This document shows positions 1 to 7,738 of a DNA stretch of 64,000 bases, in pieces. Location: positions 1,054,001 to 1,118,000 of the forward strand of contig JAMWBK010000012.1 of NCBI GenBank assembly GCA_029953675.1, written 5' to 3'. Within the stretch, counting starts at the first letter, position 1, and each line of letters opens with the position of its first letter. The notes under the pieces are model-generated. The model had not been told where the DNA came from and ran no database searches. It saw only the letters and a list, made by a program, of their open reading frames with translations. Source of the DNA: Rhodosorus marinus (lineage: Eukaryota; Rhodophyta; Stylonematophyceae; Stylonematales; Stylonemataceae). Position numbers and translations under genes: made by a program.

Positions 1-379
1 GTTTGGATAGTATGCTTAACCTGCAGGATGTCCCCTGGGCTCTCCGGTGGATGTTTGTGTGGGTCATCGCTTGGTTTCGCTAAGGAGAAAATATCAACGG
101 TTTGTCGCGACTAGGGAAACCCCGCGTGACGGACGAGGATAAATTTTGTTCCCAACAGCCCTTAGGAATCGATCCAATTCGATCAACTTTGATCGTGGCT
201 ACTGGACGCAGTAAAATCACTACTGGATCCTTCGGTTTTGATAGTATGCTTGACCGGCAGGATGTCCCCTGGGCTCTCCGGTGGATGTTTGTGTGGGTCA
301 TAGCTTGGTTTCGCTAAGGAGAAAATATCAACGGTTTGTCGCGACTTCGGAAACCCCGGGTGACGGACGGGTATAAATA
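1..379. repeat. Tandemly duplicated promoter region upstream of the RTX gene
   Basis: A block of about 145 bp (1-145) recurs at 235-379 with a constant offset of 234 bp and only scattered differences. Each copy ends in a TATA-like motif: degenerate GGATAAATT near 137-145 in the first, and a good TATAAATA at 372-379 in the second. The downstream copy is the probable working core promoter of the RTX gene; the upstream copy may be a decayed duplicate or a second regulatory module. The left copy starts at the window edge, so the array may extend further. Confidence 0.8.
372..379 (+). promoter_or_regulatory. TATA box of the RTX-repeat gene
   Basis: TATAAATA lies 112 bp upstream of the chosen ATG at 484. 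Transcription would start near 400-410, which excludes the in-frame ATG at 391 as initiator. Good TATA boxes lie at 89-122 bp before the ATG in three other genes of the window (7645, 53113 and 63067). Confidence 0.65.
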
Positions 380-483
380 CGTCCGCGGATGTGGTGGGCC
401 GAGCACTAGTTCGTCGCACTTCAGCGTCGGCATTGAGTGTGCGCGAGTGGCTTTTTTGGCAGGCTGTTCTCGAAGGTCTCAAG

Positions 484-1818
484 ATGGACAATTCTCAAAT
501 TCGATACGTCGTTCTGATGCTCATAGTCGCTGCATGCGCGAGCGGAGTTAAGCTTGGCGATGGGAAACCGATGCTGGCGGTCAGGCCACCGGGTAGTACT
601 GTGTGCGACGCGGAGCTGCTGCCAACGCAGTTCGTAAAGGATTTCCAGGAGACATGCTTCCCTCTACTCGACATTGATCAGCGCGAGCTTGGGACCATGT
701 GCACGTCTACGATGGACACGGGCTCGAAGAAATGTGTGCGGGTCAGATTTACTGCTATTACAAGCAACTTGAGGAGCTTGAAGGTAGGCATCTACCAGGA
801 CTGCAACATGGTCCCAGACAATAATCCGTTCACCCACATCAAAACAGCATCGGGCTCAACAAAAACAAAGTCGGTGACCATTTGCCCCGATGAGATCGAA
901 GCAAATACGAACTGCTGCGAAGCCAATCTCTGCATGGCGGCAGAGGGATCAGTGAAGAAGCGGGGCGCAGTCTTAAAGGTCAGACCAGGCGAGGGCTGCT
1001 CCACGGGTACAAGCGGCAACGGAAACGGACGTATTTGTCCCCTTATGTTGAACTGCGTGAACGTAGTTACTGGCACAAACGGAGCTGACATCCTGATGGG
1101 GACGAACTACGTTGACTACATCTACGGGTTGGGTGGAAATGATACCATCGACTCGTATGCAGGAAACGATGTAATCTTTGCGGGAAGCGGCGATGACTAC
1201 GTTAATGCCGGATTCGGAAACGACAAGGTTTACGGGGAAGACGGGGATGATTACGTTTACGGCGACAACGGTGATGACTACATATCAGGTGGAGATGGCA
1301 TGGACAACCTTAGCGGCGGCAATGGGGATGACGAGATTAAAGGCGGTAAAGACGAGGACGATATATTTGGTGGAAATGGAGATGACAATCTGCTAGGTGG
1401 AGACGACGATGATTTCATCCAGGGAGGAGCTGGCAACGATCGCATCCGCGGATACGACGGTAACGACCTACTGCGTGGCAACCATGGGGACGACAATTTG
1501 GGCGGTGGCTCCGGCGATGATTACATGCAGGCCGGTTATGGAAATGACGTGGTGAACGGAAATTCCGGGGACGACGGCATTTACGATTACTACGGTAATG
1601 ACATTCTCAAGGGCGGAGGCGACAACGACAACATCGCAGACTTTTTCGGAGACAACTTCGTCGACGGCGGTGGGGGTAATGATATCATCAATACCGGAGA
1701 TGGCGATGACGAAATCCTCGGTAAGGAAGGCGACGATGATATTACGAGCGGTGGAGGGTTTGACGTTATTGATCCAGGACCGGGAAACGATACTGTCGAC
1801 GGCGTACCAAATCTTTAA
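484..1818 (+). CDS. Secreted RTX-type (hemolysin-type Ca2+-binding repeat) protein with novel cysteine-rich N-terminal domain
   Basis: A protein of 444 residues. The start at 484 gives a clear signal peptide with hydrophobic core VVLMLIVAACASG; the in-frame ATG at 391 would bury it and lies upstream of the expected transcription start. Residues about 35-195 form a cysteine-rich domain with the landmarks GTMCT, KKCVRVRF and ICPDEI followed by a CC pair. Residues about 198-440 are about 25 consecutive GGxGxD-type nonapeptides (GGNGDD, GNDxI and similar), the parallel beta-roll that binds calcium in bacterial RTX proteins. There is no catalytic domain, so a calcium-dependent extracellular structural or adhesive role is the cautious reading. 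RTX beta-rolls are mainly bacterial, so horizontal origin of the repeat domain is possible, but TATA box and surroundings are eukaryotic. The N-terminal domain recurs in the protein at 13151-15763. Confidence 0.9.
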   Translation: MDNSQIRYVVLMLIVAACASGVKLGDGKPMLAVRPPGSTVCDAELLPTQFVKDFQETCFPLLDIDQRELGTMCTSTMDTGSKKCVRVRFTAITSNLRSLKVGIYQDCNMVPDNNPFTHIKTASGSTKTKSVTICPDEIEANTNCCEANLCMAAEGSVKKRGAVLKVRPGEGCSTGTSGNGNGRICPLMLNCVNVVTGTNGADILMGTNYVDYIYGLGGNDTIDSYAGNDVIFAGSGDDYVNAGFGNDKVYGEDGDDYVYGDNGDDYISGGDGMDNLSGGNGDDEIKGGKDEDDIFGGNGDDNLLGGDDDDFIQGGAGNDRIRGYDGNDLLRGNHGDDNLGGGSGDDYMQAGYGNDVVNGNSGDDGIYDYYGNDILKGGGDNDNIADFFGDNFVDGGGGNDIINTGDGDDEILGKEGDDDITSGGGFDVIDPGPGNDTVDGVPNL

Positions 1819-2013
1819 GTCGTTGGCGTCCCCGTAAGGGTTTTGTTGCCCTTACGCCTGCTAGCAATTGTCTACAAGGGTCATCCTTTGCTTGGACATA
1901 ATAGCTTTCGCCCTGCGGGGCGTTCGCGACTGCGGTATCCTCACGCGCAAGGATCAGGGAATGACCAATAAAGGCAGGGCCTTCGAAATATATCCGACAT
2001 ACATGAAAGCCCT

Positions 2014-2039
2014 AATAAAGTCGAACGTCATTCAATAAA
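2014..2039 (+). promoter_or_regulatory. Candidate polyadenylation signals of the RTX gene
   Basis: Two AATAAA hexamers (2014-2019 and 2034-2039) in a short repeated context lie about 200 bp after the stop codon. Position and motif fit 3'-end formation, but AATAAA usage in this organism is not established from the window. Confidence 0.35.
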
Positions 2040-2389
2040 GTCTAACTTGTGCTCCGCACGCAACCCCAGCATCTGGGCCAAAATACCTCGCGGCCTCTCA
2101 TGTCTAGCAACACACAGGTCGAGCTCACACAACATAGGCCGATCTCTTGCTGTTTCTACTGAGACCTCAGGGGCTGATCTAATCGTGTGATGCATGGCAT
2201 GGTAAGCACGTCTTCTCTAATTCCATCGATTTTGTCCTATGCTGTTCCAAGGAACTGTCGTCCATCAATAGAAGTAGTTCAATTACGATACGAATTCTGC
2301 GTCGCACCCATCTTGAGGAGTACCACATACAAAAATACGAGCGCTAAAAAGTGGCTTCTCCACTCGAACTTCTTCTGGTGCATCCAGTC

Positions 2390-2657
2390 AACCCGTCTGG
2401 AAAATACTTCACCAGAGCGCTTCAGCAATTCACCGAATAAAACGGGAGCAGAATCGGGGAACAGAAAAGTGTACAACACTGTTACTACTACCCTGAAGAA
2501 TATCTGGTGCTCCTCCGCCGTTTTAAGTATCGCTCTCTGGCGGTATTCTAGCAACATACTCGCCAAGGCGCGCCACCGCTCGCCTGGGCTCACGTGCCCT
2601 TCTTCCTAGTCCCTAGTTTCCTTTTACGTCTTGCGTTGCGCATAAGGCTATGTTAGC
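2390..2657 (+). mobile_element. LINE-D (LINE-A relative) 3' fragment
   Basis: The segment encodes remnants of the LINE-A/D C terminus (EEYLVLL followed by a frame-shifted ALWR region) and carries the family 3' UTR: a CCTAGTCCCTAGTTTCC box, then CATAAGGCTATGTTAGCAAA at the end. About 55 bp with no LINE match interrupt the coding remnant near 2425-2480. It is directly followed by a 5'-truncated LINE-A. The 300 bp upstream (2045-2390) show nothing recognisable. Confidence 0.7.
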
Positions 2658-4612
2658 AAAACCACTGTTTTTGACGCACACACGGGAGTCCAGCAAGGCG
2701 ATCCTTGTGGGCCTGTCCTGCACGCCTGTGCCTTGCAGCTTGTCCTCCTGCGTCTTGCGAGTGAGGTGCCGGATCTTCGTATCTGTGCCTATCGCGACGA
2801 CGTAACGTTGCTAGGCACATTCGAGACCCCAGAACGGGGGTTGACTCAGATCGAAGCAATTGCACTTGGAGTAGATCTGACAGTGGAAGCAGGAAAAAGT
2901 GGTTTTCTTGCCCCGAATGAAGTTACGCTGGCCTCTCTGCCATCTGCTCTCCGACTCATCGGCGAACGTGAAGGGCTCGAGCACCACGGCGTCGGTTTGG
3001 GGAGTGACACCTTCGTCCAAGACTCTTGCGAACGCGTTTTGGCACGACATAAACAGCTCACCAACGCCATTGAGCACCTACCAGGCAGCACGCTGCAATC
3101 GGCATGCCTGCTTTCCCGCTTTTGTGCTGGTCCCCGCCTGAATTACTGGCTGCGCAGCCCTCCACCACGTCGGGGCTCGTGGATCGCAGCCAAGCCCGGT
3201 GAGAACGTGCTAAAACACTGGAGAACGCTCTTGGATGAACCCCTGGATGTTGAATCTGCTCCTGACAGGGACTTAATTCGTGCCCAGATCGCTCTATCGT
3301 TGCGACTAGGCGGATTTGGCGTGTCAGACCATGGCCTCGTATACTCGCCTTGCAGCAGTCGCCTCCTGGGCCACCGCGCTTCGTACCGTGGTGACCTTTC
3401 GGATGCGAATCGCCTGCATTTTGGCTCGAGCACTAACTACAGAGGGCCCCGTGACCCTTCCGCCTGCGCTTTTGAGTATCTATGGCGCTCTGAAACATGC
3501 GTTCAGTAGGTGCAACCCCGTGCGGGACGAGAATCGATCGAGTTTTCGCTCCTAGAGGGAGCTGTTATGGGGACGTACTGCGGCCATCGAGGACTCTCCC
3601 ATCGCCATGTACTCACCGACGAAGGGGAAACCAGCCCCGGGTCACCTGCTCAAGATTACCCGGGTCTGAGCAGATTGTGGAGCTAGCGCAATGATGTGAT
3701 ACAACAAAGCCTCACCTGGGGCCGACACAGTGCCGTTCACGCAATTTTGCTCAACTCTCCCTTCACACCGCCTACCCATGCCGCTCGCCTGAGCGGCATG
3801 GGAGGCCATCTATCGCACTTGTGGTTAACCACTCTACCTTCGTCACTGAGTCACCGTCAAACGATGCCCCTTCCAGTTTCGCTCCGCAGCGCGGATCTAC
3901 CTGGGTTTGCCACAAGCTCCGTGGCACTCTAATCGGCTATCTTTCTGTCAGGGATGTGAGAGTCGGATTGAAGCCTTAGGCTACCACTTCTTGGGTTCAT
4001 GCGGACTGTTCAGAGGTCTGCGTATGAGGCGTCACACTCTCTTCAAGTACATTCTCAGCGAATGTTTGACTCGGGTCGGGGACACGGTTGAGGTGGAATC
4101 GGAACTGCCCAGATCGGTCTCGGACACGGCGCCGCCCCGCTGTATCGCAGATCTCCTCGTCTCCGACACTCTGCTGCTAGACGTTCAGCATATGTGGACC
4201 TCGCGATCACCTACCCTGTGGCAAGCGCCCATCTCACTGCTGCCGCACGCCGCCGGGGGGGAGCCGCTTCGGCCCTTCTTCGAGTGAGGGAATGACAGTG
4301 TGCTGAGAGTTTGGCCAGTCTGCCCCGCGCAGAGGGGCGCTCCCACCGGTTCCAGCTTTTCATTGTGGAAAGCTTCGGTCACGTGGAAAAGACGGGTTTG
4401 GAGTGGTTGCGGAAGTGTTTCGCTGAGCATCCTGCCGAATACCTGGAACTCTTACGCCGTTTAGGTGTCTCTCTGTGGCGGTGTTCTAGCAGCATGCTTG
4501 CCGAGGCGCGCCATCGGCGCCTGGGTTTGCACGCTTCCCTGCCTAGTTCTTAGTTCCTTTTCATGCCTTGCGTAGCGCTTTAGGGTATGCGAATAAAAAC
4601 CGTAAAAGCCAT
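2658..4612 (+). mobile_element. LINE-A copy, 5'-truncated and decayed (RT to 3' end)
   Basis: A non-LTR retrotransposon fragment that begins inside the reverse-transcriptase domain just upstream of a GDPCGP motif and runs to the 3' UTR. Recognisable in order are: the RT active site as YRDD (H to R relative to YHDD in sister copies), the thumb region (DRDLIRAQIALSLRLGG), the CX2C...HX4C knuckle near 3945-4005, the RLE-like segment RCIADLLVSD near 4140, and the C-terminal RFQLFIVESFG...WLRKCFAEHP block. Several frameshifts break the frame, so it is a pseudo-copy. Its 5' end abuts a LINE-D tail and its own tail abuts a LINE-C 5' end. Confidence 0.88.
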
Positions 4613-4614
4613 TG

Positions 4615-4740
4615 TTAGTTTTCGTGAGGGTGTCCGGTGCTAGTTTCCGGTGGTTTTGCGTGGCGATTGGGTTCTTCGGTGGGAGGCGCTTCTCTCTGCT
4701 GCCTTTCTCCCCGTTTTCGTCGGGTTTTGTGGTTGCAGTA
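4615..4740 (+). mobile_element. LINE-C-related 5' UTR fragment
   Basis: The segment matches the 5' end of the complete LINE-C (59057 downward on the minus strand): CGTGAGGGTGT, then a GGTGGTTTTG block, then GTTCTTCGGTGGGAGGCGCT. It starts directly after the LINE-A tail, so this is another join at a LINE tail. No ORF1 is recognisable downstream; the LINE-C 3' end at 5612-5835 could belong to the same, internally deleted copy. Confidence 0.6.
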
Positions 4741-5139
4741 GTGCGATCAGTATGATTATTGAGGTGGTTGAGGCTCGTTGAGTCTGGTGTCTGGCTGCTT
4801 TGATGTCGCTGGCTATCGGTGCTATGCAGTTACCCTTCGCCCACTACCATTATACACCACGACATGCGCTTCACCGTTTCTGGCTTGGCCGATTCCTTCC
4901 CGGCTGTGTTTAGCTCGCGATCAGTGGGTTCATAACTGTTCGATAAGAGGGATTTCCTTGTTCGAAGGAAAGCCTTGTGGTCTGTCTGAGGTAGCAAGCA
5001 TCAAGTTGCAGCACCACGAGGCGGGAGGTGGGATTCCGAGGTTTCCTCCACACAAGCAGCCGAGACCGCATTCCTCACCCTTGCCCAATGCGCGGAATCG
5101 ACTAACGCTGGAAAGATTGTCCACAGTCATGGTGTAAGC
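4741..5139. other. Gene-free stretch, nothing recognised
   Basis: Open frames are short and compositionally unconvincing. No conserved domain, RNA gene or repeat is visible apart from faint similarity to LINE-C leader sequence at the left edge. Confidence 0.5.
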
Positions 5140-5290
5140 ACATGTGCTGAGTTGGTAGGAAACTTAGTGATTGGCTAGCATTTTTACGAGCCTTGATTGG
5201 ATAAGGTACAGAAGATTAGTTTCTATTACATATTATTTTCGATAGGAGGGATAATTAATACGTGTATTCAAGATATATACACCAATAATA
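5140..5290 (+). repeat. Dispersed AT-rich repeat with an inverted copy at 49.2 kb
   Basis: Two blocks match, in the opposite orientation, the segment at about 49195-49320: one around GATTGGCTAGC and one around ATTAATACGTGTATTCAA. The same order of blocks in both copies suggests a non-coding dispersed element of 125-150 bp of unknown type. Confidence 0.55.
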
Positions 5291-5554
5291 GTAAACTTCG
5301 TACTCAGACGCAGGAACATGAATGGTGAGTTTCCGTCCCAGATCTCTTCTATTGGGTGTCAATTATTTTTCTTACGTATTTAAATATACTCGTCCACCAG
5401 AACGGTCATAGCCGTCAGCCCATAGGACCGCTCCCCGACCAGCGCAAACTTCCTCATTACCAGAAGCACCTCTGATTCTGAAAATAGGAATCCACATCAT
5501 CGAAATCAACTAGGCGAGTTTTCCTGTCCCGAACGAATGGTGATTTTCCTAGTA

Positions 5555-5598
5555 TGGCCTGATGCGCTAAGCAAAACGTAGAAGGAAACTAGTGACTT
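5555..5598 (-). mobile_element. LINE-D 3'-tail remnant
   Basis: The reverse complement gives CTAGTTTCCTTCTACGTTTT followed by GCTTAGCGCATCAGGC, the diagnostic LINE-A/D 3' UTR. Only about 45 bp remain. Confidence 0.5.
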
Positions 5599-5611
5599 TC
5601 CCAATATAACC

Positions 5612-5835
5612 ATTGAGTGCTTTGGGTTTCTGGGTTCCGTTGGCTCTCGTTGGCTTCGGGAAGTGTTCCGCAAACGCCCTGACCGTCTGTCATCGTTTTT
5701 AACCCGTTTAAGTTTCTTGCTGTGGCGTATGAGTGCTGCTTTGATGTTGGAGGCGCGTGATCTTCGCTGCGCTTAGTCTTTTTTTACCCCCCGGGCTTTT
5801 TTTCTTTCAGCCTCCGACTAAACAAATTCATTCAA
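5612..5835 (+). mobile_element. LINE-C 3'-end fragment
   Basis: The segment encodes the last part of LINE-C ORF2 (ECFGF...SVGSRWLREVFRKRPD-like, then FLLWRM) followed by the 3' UTR with a T-run, a CCCCCCGGGC box, a second T-run, TTTCAGCCTCCGACTAAACA and the short ATTCATTC tail. Strongly 5'-truncated. Confidence 0.75.
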
Positions 5836-5989
5836 AAAAAGCCCGACAGAGCCGCCAGAATTTGCTCCCAACCAAACCAAAGTGTTCACTGACGATCGAT
5901 AATCGCCTAAAAAAAAAAGATTATTTCCTGCTAATTCCAATATTCGATCTTCGTCGCGGTGCTGCTCCCTCTTGATGCGCACTGCCAGA

Positions 5990-6520
5990 GCGCGTCAGGA
6001 TCAGGACGTTCTGGTTGAGGAAGTTGCGTCTGGATTCAGGAAACATTTCTAGTTATCGTACGTCGCCATGCGAGGTTGTAGACAATTTACTGCATCTACT
6101 AAATTTAGCACCAAGGATTCCCAAGGGACGCAAGGTAAACTGGGAGAGGCAGACCCGAGGCCCAGATCCAGGCAAAGCACTCCGCTTGTGTCAGTATCTG
6201 ACGTTCTTATCGAGCAAGTTACGGATGGAATCGGGAACAACATTTCAATTCGTCGTCACAAGGGTGGAGACCGGCTACTTCCGCTGCCGAATTTAGCACC
6301 AAGGATTCGCTAAAAGAAACAGCTTAACCTAGGCGAAGGAGACCGAGATCCCGGATTGGGACAAAACAGTACGTTTTAGCGCAAACTGCGTCAGTACCGC
6401 ACGTTCTGGGCGTGCACGTTTGCGAGTGGAGTCAGGGAACATTTCATTTTATCGTCCCTCCCCAAACAATGGTGAAGACCACCTACTTCCGCTATCGAAT
6501 GTTGCAGTTTGTCTGGGGAT
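5990..6520. repeat. Three degenerate tandem units of about 195-200 bp
   Basis: The landmarks GTCAGKAYC...ACGTTCT (near 5995, 6190 and 6390), GAACATTTC...TATCGT (near 6040, 6234 and 6437) and CTACTTCCGCT..CGAAT (6280 and 6483) recur in the same order at about 200-bp spacing. No reading frame runs through the units. Function unknown. Confidence 0.6.
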
Positions 6521-7160
6521 CCTGTGCGGATGAAAATACTTGAACTCCCATTCACTGACCTTGGGTTCATGTTTACAGTACAGTTGGGGCATTTGTCAGT
6601 TTTCTCTGGTATTCTGTGAGAACGTCAGCAGATGTGTTCATGGACGGACATGAATGCGGATTATGATTTGGTATCTTTTAGAATCACCACCACGGTTCCA
6701 CAGCGAGTAGCACATTGACTGTCCTGCTGGTGGTTTTACTGTTATACTAGTCAACGGCATCTCACGGGGGACGAATTGCAAAGCTCTAAGGTTGTTATAG
6801 AAGATTCTTGGTTGTGAGAATCTCTGTTTCTTGTAATCAGTTCGTGGTTCTCATTGGCTCCCCGACATGTTCCTCCACCTGCCTTGACCGGGCTCGGCTC
6901 GCTGTTCACTCGTTTGATCAACTCTTGTTTTTTTTTGGCATATGAATAGCTGCTTGGATATTCTGAGGTGTGCGACCTTCTGTCTTCAGTAGTCTTTTCC
7001 GCCTCCCGGCGAAGGAGCAACTAATCCTTCTTCATATGGAGAGGAATCAAGTTCGGAATATGGTTCGGAATAGGGTGCGGAATATGGTTTTAACCAACCG
7101 GATCATTTAATCATTGAAAAATATCATATTCGAGGTTGCCTTTTTAGGATTTACTTGTGG
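6521..7160. other. Gene-free stretch with possible LINE-A tail debris
   Basis: No gene is recognised. A GGTGGTTTTACTG...ACTAG stretch near 6729-6752 resembles the reverse complement of the AGTAAAACC-type tail of LINE-A. Near 7045-7095 the phrase GGAAT-A/G-TGG-TTC recurs three times. Confidence 0.4.
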
Positions 7161-7164
7161 TGTT

Positions 7165-7232
7165 TTAGTGGTTTTACCTGGCATACTAGCATAGCCTGAA
7201 GCGCTACGCAGGGCGTGAAGGGAACTTGAAAC
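7165..7232 (-). mobile_element. LINE-A 3'-tail remnant
   Basis: The reverse complement contains GCGTAGCGCTTCAGGCTATG followed by a CTAGTATGCC and AAAACCACT tail, the LINE-A 3' terminus. No coding sequence is left. Confidence 0.6.
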
Positions 7233-7300
7233 TGGACTACGAACCCCACTCTCCAACTCAGCACCTTCCAGTCCATCCGCACAAATGCTTTTGGAATAAC

Positions 7301-7461
7301 GCGAGGACCTAATGGAAACATGCGTCCACCTAGTGCTAAGGGGTTCCCAAGGGCGGATCCTTCGAACATGCGACACAAAGGCAGTTTGGGAGGTCCCGTA
7401 TGGAAACATGCGTCCACTTAATGCTATTAGGTTCCCACGGGCGGGTCCTTCGAAAATGCGG
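7301..7461. repeat. 88-bp tandem duplication upstream of the glycine-rich protein gene
   Basis: A block of about 72 bp built around ATGGAAACATGCGTCCAC and GGTTCCCA-GGGCGG-TCCTTCGAA occurs at 7301-7372 and 7389-7461 with 88-bp periodicity. It lies 190-340 bp upstream of the TATA box at 7645, so it may be part of the promoter. Confidence 0.65.
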
Positions 7462-7644
7462 AACGTGCGGACGGTCAGTCGCGCCGAAGGCGATTTGAGT
7501 TGTTCATGAAGCAAATTGCGTAGTGTGGTATTGTGGTGGTGAGAACCGTAACTGGAGCCTGCTGCGCACCCGATCCGCGCCTGGTTTTTTTCTGAAGTAG
7601 ACCTGATATAGTCTCGTCGTTCTCCAGGTTGTGTGCGCCGCCAC

Positions 7645-7652
7645 TATAAAAG
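7645..7652 (+). promoter_or_regulatory. TATA box of the glycine-rich/helical protein gene
   Basis: TATAAAAG lies 94 bp upstream of the ATG at 7739, matching the spacing seen at the RTX, sulfatase and Spondin_N genes. Confidence 0.65.
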
Positions 7653-7738
7653 CATCGCTAAAAATCGGGATGCTGAGGGGTTGAGACGCATCAGGAAATC
7701 AACAAAGCGAAAAGGATGGAGAATGTCTTGCAGGAATT

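Noticed and set aside
391-483. Upstream in-frame ATG for the RTX protein (would add 31 residues)
   Set aside because: It lies 12 bp downstream of the TATA box, before the expected transcription start, and would bury an otherwise clear signal peptide at 484.
1178-1496. Alternative frames inside the RTX repeat region
   Set aside because: They are low-complexity shadows of the GGxGxD repeat in other frames.
484-1818. Bacterial contamination as explanation for the RTX gene
   Set aside because: A eukaryote-like TATA box, a signal peptide, a cysteine domain shared with another gene in the window and flanking eukaryotic LINEs argue for a host gene. Distant bacterial origin of the repeat remains possible.
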